A stretch of 64,000 bases of DNA from Lewinellaceae bacterium (GCA_016712415.1 JADJRC010000022.1:21248-85247); one strand, 5' to 3'. Shown: positions 11,901 to 22,718, counted from the first letter of the stretch. Program-made: numbers and translations. The notes: a model not told the origin generated them from the letters alone.

Positions 11901-14746
11901 ATGAATGTATGATCGAGGTGGAGGTGCAGGACAAAATCAAACCGGTATGTGTATCGCCGGCCAACGTAACGGTGAGCTGCGAAGCTTTCGACCCGAGCCT
12001 CTGGGCCTACGGCAAAGCCAGTGTGTACGACAACTGCTGCCTTGACACCGCCGCTGTACACACATACCAGGGCCAGTGCGGTTTGTCGCACTCGGTGAAC
12101 TACAACCTGTTCGACACAGTTTGTAACCGCGGTACCATCACCCGCACGTTCCGTGCATGGGATTGCCACGGCCAATCGAGCCAGTGCACCCAGCGCATCA
12201 TCGTTAACTACGAACAGGACTACTTCGTGAAGTTCCCGAACGACGTTATCGTAACGGCTTGCGACGGCACGGGCAACTACGGTGAGCCGGTATTCTTCGG
12301 CGAAGACTGCGAACTGCTTGGCGTATCGCACGAAGACGAGGTGTTCACGGTTGTACCGGATGCCTGCCTGAAAATCGAGCGTACCTGGACCATCATCAAC
12401 TGGTGTACCTACAACCCGAACGGTACGTGTGTAATTGTTCCGAACCCGAACCCGAACGCCACATCGAACAGCACGCAGAACCTGCCGGGCCCGACCGTAT
12501 CGGCCTGCGGCACGCCTGCTCCGTGGAACCCGACGGTCGTAGCGATCGCACCGGGTCAGCCGCAGACGAACTTCTGCACGTTCTACGATCCCAATGCCAA
12601 CTGCTACAAGTACAAACAGATCATCAAGATCATCGACACGCAGAAACCGACGGCAGACTGCCCGGCTTCGCCTGTTGAATACTGCGACGTAACAACGAAC
12701 GACGCACAGTTGTGGAACCAGTCGTACTGGTGGGATGCAGCAACCGAATCGCACGACCTGTGCGAAGGCAACGCCGCCCTGACCATCACGGCAACCGACG
12801 CATGCTCGGGCGCTAACGTGAACATTTCGTACCTGCTGTTCCTAGATTTGGATAATAATGGAAGTATGGAAACCGTCGTAAGCAGCAACAACCCGCCGGC
12901 TCCCGGCACGGTGAACTACAACAACGCAGGTACGCCGAACTACTCCGGCGGCACGCCGCAGGTGTTCGACGGTCGTCCGGTACTCCCGAACGAGATCTAC
13001 CGCTGGGCCAACCACCAGTCGGTATCGGGCACTACCCGCACGGCAGCCGTACAGTGGAAAACGCTTCCGCAAATGCCGACGCCGAACAACCAACTCGGCT
13101 CGCCAGGCATCGCACCGCAACTGCCTTACGGCACGCACAAGATCAAATGGACGATCACGGACGGCTGCGGCAACGAAACGTACTGCGAATACACATTTGT
13201 AGTGAAAGACTGCAAGCCGCCGACCGTGGTATGCTTCAACGGCCTGAGCGTCAATATCATGCCGACGCAAATGGTGACGATGTGGGCAACCGACTTCCTG
13301 CAATATGCAGAAGACAACTGCACGCCGACGTCGAAACTGAAATACGCCATCCGCAAACTCGGCCAGGGCGCCGGCTTCCCGGTAGATGCACTGGGCAACC
13401 CGATTACGAGCGTGACCTTTACCTGTGCCGACCTCGGCTCCCAACTGGTGGAACTGTGGGCGCAGGACCTTGCCGGCAATGCCGCTTTCTGCCAGACGTT
13501 TGTTGATGTACAGGACAACAACAACAACTGCACACCCGGCGATAAAGCCACCGTGGCAGGCGCACTGGCAACGGAGGCGCAGGACGGCATCGAAGACGCA
13601 AATGTTAACCTGCAGGCAGGCGCCGTCAGTCTGTTCGACATGAGCGACGACCAGGGACAATACGCGTTCCCCAACGCCGTGCCTTACGGCATGGATTACA
13701 CGGTAACGCCGACGAAAGACGACAACCCGCTGAATGGCGTTTCGACGTTCGATCTGGTGTTGATTTCCAAGCATATTCTCGGACTTCAACCGCTGAACAG
13801 CCCGTACAAGATGATCGCAGCAGACGCCAACAAATCAAACTCGATCACGACGTTCGACATCGTTGAAATCCGGAAACTGATCCTGGGCATTTATAGCGAA
13901 TTGCCGAACAACACGTCCTGGCGCTTTGTGGACATGGCATACAACTTCCCGCAACCCACCAACCCGTTTGCCACGCAATTCCCCGAAACGAAGAGTGTGG
14001 CCAATGTGCAGTCGGACCAACTGGCGGACGACTTCGTAGGTGTGAAGATCGGCGACGTGAACGGCACGGCCATCGCCAATGCCCTGATGAACGCCGACGA
14101 CCGTGCAGCCGGAACGCTGCTGTTCGACGTAGAAGACCGCGACGTGAAAGCAGGTGAAGTGATTGAAGTGAACATGGCGGCAGCCGAAGCAACGCAAGGC
14201 TACCAGTTCACACTGAACCTCAGCGGCCTGGAAGTAGCCGACATTGTGGAGCGCGATGGGGTAAAATCAAACAACTTCGGTGTGTTCGCCGATGCCCTGA
14301 CGGTATCGATCGACGGAGTAAGGGACTTCACGGTTCGTTTCCGTGCGACGCGCCCGGGCCGGCTCAGCGAGATGCTGGGCGTATCGAGCCGCATCACGCG
14401 TGCCGAGGCCTACAGCCTGTCGAACAATCGCCTGGAAGTAGCGCTTCGTTTCAACGGTCAGGGTGGTGCAGTGATCTCGGGCGTAGGCTTCGAGTTGTAC
14501 CAGAACCAACCGAACCCGTTTGTGAACAAGACGCTCATCGGCTTCCACCTGCCAGAGGCAAGCGAGGCTACGCTGTCGATCTTCGACGAGACGGGCCGCA
14601 TGTTGTTCACGCAGAAAGGCCAGTTTGGCAAAGGCTACAACGCCATCGCGGTGGATCGCGCGCTGTTGAATACCACAGGCGTGATGTACTACAAACTGGA
14701 AACTGCCACGGACGCAGCCACGAAGAAGATGATTCAGACGAAGTAA
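5987..14746 (+). CDS. Giant HYR/lamin-tail T9SS adhesin, about 2920 aa (three frame breaks)
   Basis: ATG at 5987 opens a good signal peptide (MKRAVLLIIAVFACLELFSQ). Three one-base losses break the frame: in the GGGG run near 6125, after GGG near 7070, and near 7120. Adding one base at each gives a continuous protein of about 2920 residues ending at 14746. Order: an N-terminal secreted domain (WSGVAGIIGFRGD, to about 6690), SprB/Ig-like modules, then HYR modules. Two HYR modules each carry an inserted lamin-tail-like domain (about 7805-8285 and 8565-9045, INEIHYDNVG). Many HYR modules follow to 13520, then a dockerin-like segment (13530-14080, STFDLVLISKHILGLQPL), a cohesin-like domain (14110-14480) and a type A sorting domain (14490-14743, YQNQPNPFVNKT). 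It shares its whole C-terminal architecture with the upstream adhesin. Probable role: surface-exposed adhesion or matrix protein; ligand unknown. Confidence 0.85.
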
Positions 14747-14770
14747 GTTAGTTTTGGATAGGATTGAACA

Positions 14771-14811
14771 ATCAGATCACCGTTGAATGCATTATTCAAT
14801 GGTGATCTGAT
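14771..14811 (+). terminator. 18-bp hairpin behind the adhesin
   Basis: Arms 14771-14788 and 14794-14811 pair over 18 positions with a single G-T wobble and a five-base loop. It begins 24 bases after the adhesin stop. No T-run follows, so it may be an RNA-stabilising 3' hairpin rather than the terminator itself; the next hairpin supplies the T-run. Confidence 0.6.
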
Positions 14812-14841
14812 GTCGAACGAGGTGCGGCATCTAAAGTCTGG

Positions 14842-14877
14842 CCCTGCTGTTTTCTGCGGAAAACAGCAGGGGCTTTT
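14842..14877 (+). terminator. Rho-independent terminator for the adhesin
   Basis: A perfect 13-bp stem (14842-14854 with 14859-14871), a TGCG tetraloop and a following GCTTTTC run. It is the second hairpin behind the adhesin stop and has the classical terminator layout. Confidence 0.75.
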
Positions 14878-14940
14878 CATGTGCCGCCACTTGGCAATTC
14901 AACACTTGCCATCAGGTCGATCCATTAACCTTAATTAACC

Positions 14941-14969
14941 TTGCTCTAATTATACTGCCTGTATATTAG
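14941..14969 (+). promoter_or_regulatory. Bacteroidota-type promoter candidate
   Basis: TTG at 14941, an 18-base spacer, then TATATTAG at 14962-14969, matching the TTG...TAnnTTTG consensus at all but one base. It lies 22 bases before the ATG at 14992. Predicted by pattern only. Confidence 0.45.
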
Positions 14970-14991
14970 CCCCGACAAAAACACAAAAGCT

Positions 14992-15876
14992 ATGAAATTT
15001 CAAAAACACGGGATGCTGTCCGGCATCCTGACCCTCCTTTCTGTATGCGCCATGGCGCAACCCACCATCCAAATACCCCTGGGCACGCCCGCAGTTGCCG
15101 ACGGCATAAACACCCCCGGCGAATGGGACGACGCGGAAAGCGCCGAGATTACCGTCTCCGCTTCCAAAAAAGTACAGGTCAGGTATAAGCACGACGGCAG
15201 CCACCTTTACCTGGCCTACTGGGGCAGTCTTGAATCTGCCAATATTCGCTTCCCTGAACTGCTGCTCGATCCGGAAAACGACAAAAGTGTCTCCTGGCTG
15301 CCCGACGACTGGTGGTTCCATGTTTCAGCCACTGATTGTGAGAGCCAGGGGCAGCACAGCATTTATTCCAATTGCAACCTGGCGCAACCCGACTGGGCCG
15401 GCGCACCGAACATGACGCAGGGCGCGCCGTACACCGATTCCATCGAAGTGATGATACCCTTCAGTAAAATCGGGATACAAAATGGCGACACTATAGGTCT
15501 TGCCTTTGAGGTGACGAATACCGCAAATGTGTGGAACTACTGGCCCCCGACAGCCAAGATCGGACAACCCGATACCTGGGCCACGGCAGTGGTCAGTCAG
15601 GGGCAGGTAAATGCAGCGCACCATGCCATCGATCGATCACCGCTGCGGCTTTTTCCCAACCCCGCGAGCGGAGCATTCACGATTGAATGGGATGACCCGG
15701 CAAACGCTCCGGACGTTGTTATGCTTCTGGATGCACAGGGTAGGGTAGTGCGCCGGCAGACAAACCCGGAGAGCGGCTCCAGCCATGTTGAGGTGTCGGC
15801 TTTGCCGGCCGGGGTATACTGCGCGATATTATTCAGAGGAGGCGAAAGGCATTCCCGCTATGTTGTCATTTACTGA
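14992..15876 (+). CDS. Secreted sugar-binding-like (CBM9/DOMON-like) T9SS cargo
   Basis: 294 residues. An N-terminal signal peptide (ends ...VCAMAQ, about residue 22) is followed by a domain typical of CBM9-like or DOMON-like folds: INTPGEWDDAE near residue 40, then VQVRYKHDGSHLYLAYWG. A short type A sorting domain closes the protein from about residue 218 (RLFPNPASGAFTIEW, LPAGVYCAILF). By family such domains bind carbohydrate or haem, usually as accessory modules; here the domain is alone with the sorting tail. Role inferred as a surface or secreted binding protein; no catalytic motif is seen. It stands alone between terminators and a palindrome cluster, with its own promoter candidate. Confidence 0.75.
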   Translation: MKFQKHGMLSGILTLLSVCAMAQPTIQIPLGTPAVADGINTPGEWDDAESAEITVSASKKVQVRYKHDGSHLYLAYWGSLESANIRFPELLLDPENDKSVSWLPDDWWFHVSATDCESQGQHSIYSNCNLAQPDWAGAPNMTQGAPYTDSIEVMIPFSKIGIQNGDTIGLAFEVTNTANVWNYWPPTAKIGQPDTWATAVVSQGQVNAAHHAIDRSPLRLFPNPASGAFTIEWDDPANAPDVVMLLDAQGRVVRRQTNPESGSSHVEVSALPAGVYCAILFRGGERHSRYVVIY

Positions 15877-15906
15877 TCCATGAATTTTTGGTAATTTAGG
15901 GAGTAT

Positions 15907-15974
15907 GTACGCCGGACTTCCAAGTCCGGCGGCTCTCGTGACGTTACAACGGACTTGGAAGTCCGTTGTACAAG
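15907..15974. repeat. Paired palindromes with GGACTT..AAGTCC core (family B)
   Basis: Two short hairpins: 15911-15930 (9-bp stem, two-base loop CC) and 15945-15970 (12-bp stem, two-base loop GG). They share the same core in opposite orientation and are bracketed by GTAC. They fill the space between two convergent genes and could act as a bidirectional terminator or be a REP-like element. Confidence 0.75.
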
Positions 15975-16014
15975 CGGGATGAGACTCCTGCATGGCATAA
16001 AATATTCACCCCAT

Positions 16015-18888
16015 TCAATACCCAAACACTTCTTTCATCGTCAGTTCCCGTACATTTCCGATTTTTTTCAGGTATTTGAAATCGATGTGTTGGCGGTCGC
16101 CGAGCACCAGCCAGGTATAGCGCCTGCCTTTGACGTGGCGTTGTTGGTAGTGAATCAGGTCGGCAGTATCGGCGTGTTCGAGGCGGCGGTACACATCGGC
16201 GCGCAGGTCGCGGTTCAGGAAGCCGCGGTCGCGGTTGGCGCGCCAGGTCCAGTACAGTTCCGATTTGGTAATACGGCCTGCAGCGATTTGTTTGAGTACG
16301 CTCTGCCGGGCGTGTTCCATTTGAGAATGCGAGACGGGCATGTTTTCGAGGATGGCCTCGAAGGCTTCCACAGCCTCGCGCAGTTTGTCGGGCTGGGTAC
16401 CGACATAAGCCTGCAGGAAGTGGGCGCGGTTTTTCTTCGGAGGATTTGCCGCAAAGGCGTAGGCGGAGTAAGCCAGCGCTTTTGACTCCCGGATCTCCTG
16501 GAATACGATAGACGACAGTCCGTAGCCGAAATACTGGTTGTACCACTCCGCAAATACGTATTCGTCGAGGCTAAACTTCGGCGTGCCTTTCGACAGCAGC
16601 AGCAGTTCCACCTGCACCGTCGGGAAATGCACAAAGTAGACCTTGTCTTTGCGGACGCTGAGTTCAGGGTACTTCCTGGCCTTGGGCGGTGTTTCCGTGA
16701 TCGTATGGAGCGGGTGGTGCTTCTTCAAAATACTGGCCGCCATACGGGGGGTACGGGCGCCACAATAAAAGGCTTCGTGTTTATAAGTCAGCAGGTTGTG
16801 CAACATATCTGCCAGTTCTTCCGGCTTGATCGCAAGCAACTCTTCGTGTGAAAACTTGTTGGAAAACGGTGAAACAGGTCCGTATTTGGCATAACTGGCC
16901 ATGGCCTTGGTCAATACCGTGCGTTTGTCTTTTTTGCTGTTCTCCCGGCGTTGCAGCACATCGGCAACCAGATTTTGCAGTGCTTCGGCGTTGGGCAGGG
17001 CGTTGGCGACCAGGTGCTCCATCAGTTCGACTGCCGGCTCGAAAGACTCCTCCAAACCGCTCAGGGAGAGATAAAAATGATCGTCCTGGCATGTAGCCGA
17101 GAAGTTCACACCAAGCCGGTAAAAGGCCTGCTGCATTTCCGTGGCAGAATATTTTTGGGTGCCGAGAAAGGGCAGGTAGGAGGCAAGCAGCGACAGGCGC
17201 CGGTCGCTGAGGCGTCCCATATCAAAAGTGTAATACAGCCGGAAAAGTTTGCTTTCCTTTTCCTGTACGGCGCGCAGTTTCAGGTTGTTTGAAACGACGG
17301 CTTTTTTAATCGTTTTGCGGAAATCGATGAATTGCGGCGCAATATCGGGCGTTTCCTGCTGCAAAAATGATTGTGCAAATGCCGATACGTCGCTTCTGTT
17401 TACATCGATAGGCGTGATAGGCGGCTTTTCCACCTTCATCACCGAGTTGTCCTCGCCGTGGTGCTTGTACACGACGGCGTAATTGTCGGGCCGCAAGTGC
17501 TTCCGGGCGAAGGCCACGACGTCTGCTTTGGTGATTTTTTCCAGTTTTTCCCAACGACCGACCATCTCCGACCAGTCGACACCAAGGATAAAGGCATTGG
17601 TGATCGCTCCGGCGCGACCCTGATTTTTTTCAAACGTCTTGATCTCCGACAGTTTCATATCCTTTACGACGGCGGTGGGGAGCCAGTCCTCGAATTTGCC
17701 TTCGCGCAGGTTGTCGATCTGTTCCCGCATGATTTGCTCCACCGTTTCGGGCGACTGGCCTTCCCGGGGTTTGCCGTATAGAAAAAGGCCGGAAAAGTCC
17801 TCGTACACGCGTGGGTAAGCGTATGCTTCCAGCAGTTTTTGTTGCTGGATAATGTTGAGATCGAACAGTCCTGCCTGGTGGTTGTACAATATGCCGGCGA
17901 TCAGGGGCAGCAGGGTTGCCTCTTCCGTGTTGGCAGCAGGAAAACGCCAGGCCATTTCCACCCATGCTGCTTCGTGGCCGTAGATATCGAGTTGCTTTCT
18001 TTCCTGCAATTCCGGTTGCGGCGGGAAGGAAAACGGCGGTACCGGTTTGGCCTGATAGTGTCCGAAATATCGCTCTGCCAGTTGAACCGCCTGCTCTGGA
18101 TCAAAGTCGCCGGCCAGAATGACCGCAATATTATTGGGCACATAATAGCGGTCAAAAAACCTGTAAATATTCGTCTGAGAGGGGTTTTTGAGGTCTTCGC
18201 CCCGGCCCAGGGTCGTTTGGGTGCCATAGGGATGCGAAGGGGTCAGGGTTTCCTGTATGGCCTTCATGGTCTTCCGGAAATCCTTGTCCTGGCTGATGTT
18301 GTACTCCTCAAAGACCGTTTCCAGTTCGGTGTGGAACAGGCGAAGGATCGGGCGGCGGAAGCGCTCGCTTTCGAGTTCGAACCAGCGCTCCAGTTCGTTG
18401 GCGGGGATGTCGTTGACGTACACCGTCTGTTCCACCCAGGTATAGGCATTGGTACCCTTGGCGCCGATGGCACTCACCAGTTTGTCGTACTCGTTGGCGG
18501 CGGCGTACTTGGCCGCTTCAAAGGACAGGCGATCGATTTCCGCGTACAGCGCTTTCTTTTTTGCGGGGTCCTGTTCGCGGCGGTGCTCCTCGAATTTTTG
18601 CTCAATCCGGTCAAGTAGGGCTTTTTCCTTTGGCCAGTCGAGACTGCCGAGGCGATCGGTGCCTTTGAACATCATGTGCTCAAAGTAATGCGCGAGGCCG
18701 GTCGTGTCGGCAGGGTCGTGTTTGGAGCCGGCGCGTACCGCAATTTCGGTATAAATACGGGGCTCGTCTTTATTGACGGTCAGGTACAGGCGCAGACCGT
18801 TGGCGAGCGTGTGCATCTGGACGTTGATGGGATCGCCGGATACGGCGCGAAAACTGACTTTGGAAGACGAAGGAGCGTAGTCGTGCAT
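16015..18888 (-). CDS. M16 family metallopeptidase
   Basis: 957 residues, the two-half pitrilysin/insulinase layout in one chain. The zinc motif HYFEH is at about residues 67-71 (GLAHYFEHMMFKGTDRLG), and the third ligand is expected in the ELESERF segment near 171-176. The C-terminal, inactive half starts near residue 480. Start chosen at the ATG at 18888 just before the conserved VSGDPINVQMHTLANG segment. No clear signal peptide is visible, unlike most periplasmic M16 homologues, so location is uncertain. M16 enzymes degrade peptides in the periplasm or cytoplasm. The gene is monocistronic by its spacing. Confidence 0.9.
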   Translation of the reverse strand: MHDYAPSSSKVSFRAVSGDPINVQMHTLANGLRLYLTVNKDEPRIYTEIAVRAGSKHDPADTTGLAHYFEHMMFKGTDRLGSLDWPKEKALLDRIEQKFEEHRREQDPAKKKALYAEIDRLSFEAAKYAAANEYDKLVSAIGAKGTNAYTWVEQTVYVNDIPANELERWFELESERFRRPILRLFHTELETVFEEYNISQDKDFRKTMKAIQETLTPSHPYGTQTTLGRGEDLKNPSQTNIYRFFDRYYVPNNIAVILAGDFDPEQAVQLAERYFGHYQAKPVPPFSFPPQPELQERKQLDIYGHEAAWVEMAWRFPAANTEEATLLPLIAGILYNHQAGLFDLNIIQQQKLLEAYAYPRVYEDFSGLFLYGKPREGQSPETVEQIMREQIDNLREGKFEDWLPTAVVKDMKLSEIKTFEKNQGRAGAITNAFILGVDWSEMVGRWEKLEKITKADVVAFARKHLRPDNYAVVYKHHGEDNSVMKVEKPPITPIDVNRSDVSAFAQSFLQQETPDIAPQFIDFRKTIKKAVVSNNLKLRAVQEKESKLFRLYYTFDMGRLSDRRLSLLASYLPFLGTQKYSATEMQQAFYRLGVNFSATCQDDHFYLSLSGLEESFEPAVELMEHLVANALPNAEALQNLVADVLQRRENSKKDKRTVLTKAMASYAKYGPVSPFSNKFSHEELLAIKPEELADMLHNLLTYKHEAFYCGARTPRMAASILKKHHPLHTITETPPKARKYPELSVRKDKVYFVHFPTVQVELLLLSKGTPKFSLDEYVFAEWYNQYFGYGLSSIVFQEIRESKALAYSAYAFAANPPKKNRAHFLQAYVGTQPDKLREAVEAFEAILENMPVSHSQMEHARQSVLKQIAAGRITKSELYWTWRANRDRGFLNRDLRADVYRRLEHADTADLIHYQQRHVKGRRYTWLVLGDRQHIDFKYLKKIGNVRELTMKEVFGY

Positions 18889-18938
18889 GATGAATGGAAG
18901 GTTTAATGGTTTCCAGGTTTCAAGGTCTTGAGGATGTG

Positions 18939-18946
18939 CAAAAATA
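18939..18946 (-). promoter_or_regulatory. Possible -7 box for the M16 gene
   Basis: On the minus strand TATTTTTG fits TAnnTTTG and lies about 50 bases before the start codon. No TTG is found at the expected -33 distance, so this is weak. Confidence 0.3.
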
Positions 18947-19045
18947 AGGAGTCGAAGGGGATGATGTTCGGGTTTTTTCAGATATGTCTTTCGGGCCAGT
19001 CCAAGTGAATGGGAAGATAAAAACGAAAATAACCGGAGGAAGTTT

Positions 19046-19651
19046 TCAGTATTTCAACTCCAGCACTTCCGTCTGCCCAACCCCCTTCGTAATGGCGATG
19101 TAAAACATGCCGAACTCATCCTCCGGAATATCTTTGATGCCGGGACTGCCTTTCAGGTAATTGAGCAGTTGCGGGATGGTGTTGGAATGTCCCACCATGA
19201 AGTATTTTTTGCCGCCGCCTGCGCCGAGTTTGTCTTCCAGCCAGCCGTCCTGGATATTGGGCGGATATGCCTCGGCGGAGGGCGGGTGCTCCATTTGTCT
19301 GCGGGCAGTTTCGGAGGTCTGGATCGTGCGTTTGAAATTGGTCATGCAGGCCATGTCGATCGGCGTCCTGGCCAGCACCTTGCCCAGCCGCTCGGCACGG
19401 GCAATGCCCTCTGGCGAGAGATCGGGGTTGTTGCCTTTGTCTTTCAGTTTTTCCGTGTGGCGAACGCAGTAGAAAATGATGTACGTCGAATCGCCGTAAT
19501 GGGGTATGGCCATGGTCGTGCTGTCGGAAAACAGGACCTGGCCATCGGGTTGTATGGCAACAATGACCGGCGCAGCATCTTCTTTATGGGCCGGTGATTG
19601 GCAGGCCTGCCACAGGGGCAACAGGAAAAGCAGATAATAAAGTCGTTGCAT
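19046..19651 (-). CDS. Histidine-phosphatase-family lipoprotein
   Basis: 201 residues. The N-terminus MQRLYYLLFLLPLWQAC is a lipoprotein signal with the lipid-accepting Cys at 17. The phosphatase motif VRHTEKL (catalytic His about 65) and the second histidine in VGHSNT (about 152) identify the phosphoglycerate-mutase-like / SixA-type superfamily. The substrate cannot be told from sequence. It is exported and anchored, so it probably hydrolyses a periplasmic or surface phosphoester. It is transcribed away from the S8 peptidase gene and lies 157 bases beyond the start of the M16 gene on the same strand. Confidence 0.85.
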   Translation of the reverse strand: MQRLYYLLFLLPLWQACQSPAHKEDAAPVIVAIQPDGQVLFSDSTTMAIPHYGDSTYIIFYCVRHTEKLKDKGNNPDLSPEGIARAERLGKVLARTPIDMACMTNFKRTIQTSETARRQMEHPPSAEAYPPNIQDGWLEDKLGAGGGKKYFMVGHSNTIPQLLNYLKGSPGIKDIPEDEFGMFYIAITKGVGQTEVLELKY

Positions 19652-19805
19652 GGCGTGTATTTACTTGAGTAAAATCTTGGTGCAAGCGCTTAGGTTTGTG
19701 CGTGCACCCGGTGGCTATTTTCCGTCCGGGTGCAAAAATGAGGGATTTTTCCGGTAGTTTTCGACCTTTTGGTCTTCCGGATATCAGAAAGACAAATCAG
19801 GACCC

Positions 19806-22458
19806 ATGAGAAAACGCCTGTATATTTTTAATAAAAAAGGCCTGGCGGCCACTTTGGCAGCGGCATTTTTTTTCGCGTTGCCCTCCGTGTACGGGCAGGA
19901 TATGGCGAATAAACTGTCGCCCGGGCTTGCCCTGGTCGCCCGAAGTGATGCGACGGAGCGGTTTATGCTGGTTGTAAACGACCCCGATGCTTTCTGCAAA
20001 AAGGTGATCCGCGAACACTGGCCTTTGTCCATACTGCGCCGCTACGATCCGGGTGGCATCGTTGTGCTGGAGACTACCCGGGATGTGCTCACCGAACGCC
20101 TGCTTCCGATGGACGAAGTACAGTATGTCGACCGTGGCCGGGCATCGGTCAGGGAAGAACTGCCTGTGCCCGGCCACAATCTTTTTACAAACAGTATTCA
20201 AGCCCTCCATGCCGTTTACCCCGACTGGAATGGCGCAAGCCGAACGATATCGGTCATGGAAAAACGGTTTGACTCCACCGATGTGGACCTGCGCGGCAGG
20301 GTGGCGCCCCTGCACAGGGCTGCGCAGGAAACCACCATTCACGCATCTGTCATGGCCACCCTGATCGCCGGGGCCGGGACTTCCAACCTGGCAGGGCAGG
20401 GCGCCGCCTGGGGAGGCCGGCTGGCCTCTTCCGACTTTGTCGCGCTGTTGCCCGACAACGAATCGGATTACGCCGCGCTGGATGTTTCCGTGCAGAACCA
20501 TTCCTACGGTGTCGGTATCGAGAATTATTATGGCGCCGACGCCATGGCCTACGATCAAAGTGTGCGCAGTCGCCCGGCTTTGCTGCATGTCTTTTCTGCG
20601 GGTAATTCAGGGGAAGAAGGCGCTCCGATGGGGGTGTACCGGAACATCCCGGGTTTCGCCAACCTCACCGGCAGTTTCAAGATGGCCAAAAATGTGTTGC
20701 TTGCCGGCGCGGTGGATTCGTTCGGCAGGGTGGTGCCCTACAGCTCGCGTGGTCCCGCTTACGACGGCAGGATCAAACCCGACCTGGTGGCCTTTGGTCC
20801 CGATGGTTCCTCCGGCTCGGCGGCGCTGGTGTCGGGAACGGCAGCGGTGCTGCAACAGGCATTTGCCGAAAGACATGGCGGCAACCTGCCGCCGGCATCG
20901 CAGGTGCGTGCCATTCTGGTCAACAGCGCCGACGATGTGGAAGCGCCCGGCCCTGATTATACTTCGGGCTTCGGCAACATGAATGCGCTGCGCGCGGCAA
21001 AAACAGTGGATGAAAACCGCCTTTTCACCGCCCAGATTGCCTTGTCACAGGAGCTGTGGCAGGAAATTGTCGTCCCGCCCGGACAAGCCGAATTGAAGAT
21101 CACGCTGGCCTGGGACGATCCGCCTGCCTCTGCCGGCGCTGCGCGGGCATTAACCAACGACCTCGACCTCAGTCTGTTGGGCCCTGACGGCCAGTCGGTA
21201 TGGCTGCCCTGGGTGCTGAACATCTATCCACTCACCGACTCGCTCCAAAAAGGCGCCATACGCGGCGTGGATTCGCTGAACAATGTCGAGCAGATCACCC
21301 TCGACTTTCCCGAGCCGGGCATATACAAGATTCGCGTGTTTGGAAGGCGCATCGTCGGCGCCGCACAGCCCTTTTCGATTGCCTTTGAATGGCGTCAGGC
21401 GGACTCTTTTCATTGGGTTTTTCCGATGCGCAGCAATACTCCGGTATCGGGCGAGGCGGCGGTTTTGCATTGGGAAAGTACATGGGGGGCAGGAAACGGC
21501 ATTTTGGCGTACCGTTTTACGGGCGATACGGCGTGGACGCCCGTTGATTCCGCAGTATCACTGTCTGCCGGGTACTACCGCTGGACGCCGCCCGATACTT
21601 TTGCGCTCACACAAATGCGCATGCAGGTTGCCGGACAGTTTTTTCCCGGCGATACTTTTCTGCTCGCGCCAGTGCTGCGCCTGCGCGTAGGCTTCAACTG
21701 TACCGATTCCTTGTTGTTGTTCTGGAATGCGGCGGGGCCGGGGAGTGCCTACCGGGTATGGGGACTGGGCGACCGCTACCTGGAGCCATTGCTGACGACG
21801 GCCGATACCCAGCTTATCCTGGATAAAGCGGCATTTCCTTTTCCGAATTTTGCGGTAACGCCTGTTGCGGGCGCCGGTTTTTCCGGACTGCGCAGCGGTG
21901 CGCCCGATATCGCTGCGCAGGGGGTGGCCTGTTATTTTCGCAATCTGCTGGCCAACCTGAACGCAGACAATGCCGTGGACGTTTCCTGCCTGCTGGGCAG
22001 CACCCATTCGATACGCAGCGTACGCCTGGAAAAACTGTCTGGAGGCGTTTTTTCCGAATTCGGGCATTGGAACCAGCCTGCGGGACAGTTGTTTTTTTCG
22101 GCTGTGGATACCGAACCTTTGTCGGGCATCAACCTGTACCGGGCAGTACTGGAGGCGGATAATGGCGGCCTGATCTCAAGCGATACGGCGGTATTGTACT
22201 TTGCGGGTACGGGGGAGTACCTGGTTTTTCCCAATCCCGTTTCAGGGCGCGGCATACTCCATATTATTGCACAGAGTATCGACGAGGACACCCGGTTTGT
22301 GCTGTACGATGAATTGGGCAGGCAATTGGCAGAAATACCCATGAACGATACCCTGCTGGCGGTGCCTTTGTCCGGACGCTCTCCCGGCGTGTATCCATAC
22401 GTGGTCAGGCAAGGAGGGCGGGTTGTTTTTTTCGGGAAAGGTACTTGTCGACAAATAG
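19806..22458 (+). CDS. T9SS-exported S8 subtilisin-like peptidase (one frame break at C-terminus)
   Basis: About 883 residues. A signal peptide (to about residue 30, PSVYG/Q) is followed by a divergent subtilase domain: Asp about 156 (SVMEKRFDSTD), His about 179 (TTIHASVMATLIAG), Asn 267 (VFSAGNSG) and Ser 336 (GSSGSAALVSGTAA). The usual HGTH and GTSMA motifs are both altered. An Ig-like/P-domain-like region and a type A sorting domain (YLVFPNPVSGRGIL) follow. As written the frame runs on to 22526. Removing one T from the T7 run at about 22425-22432 gives the canonical sorting-domain ending VVFSGKVLVDK and a TAG at 22456-22458, so I end the gene there. Role inferred as a secreted or surface protease. 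Confidence 0.85.
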
Positions 22459-22506
22459 CAGCGGGGTGCGGTTGCCTTTTGAGTAGAATTGGACAGGTTT
22501 TCTCGT

Positions 22507-22647
22507 TTCAGACAGGATTTACATGATATACAGGATAGTTAAGAGCACCCTGCTTTCAAAAGACCTGTAAATCCTGTCTGAAAAAAGGAAAGACCTGTAA
22601 GTCCTGTCAGAAAACCTTCTGTCGACCATGTGAATCCTGTAACATGG
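22507..22647. repeat. Cluster of CCTGTAAATCCTGTC inverted repeats (family C)
   Basis: The 17-base segment 22507-22523 is a perfect reverse complement of 22566-22582. A degenerate copy follows at 22593-22610, and a short CATG-flanked variant at 22628-22647. It lies between convergent genes (S8 peptidase and M57 protease). Such short palindromic clusters may act as transcript ends or be REP-like elements; no associated gene is seen. Confidence 0.75.
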
Positions 22648-22689
22648 CGGTCTTACAATACGTGCGCTCCCGCGTGCCCACCAACAAAA

Positions 22690-22718
22690 CAGGCTGCCGG
22701 TGAAACTCCGGCAGCCTG
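22690..22718 (-). terminator. Terminator for the M57 protease
   Basis: An 11-bp perfect stem (22690-22700 with 22708-22718) around a seven-base loop, about 30 bases behind the minus-strand stop codon. Read on the minus strand it is followed by TTTTGTT, the expected T-rich tail. Confidence 0.7.
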
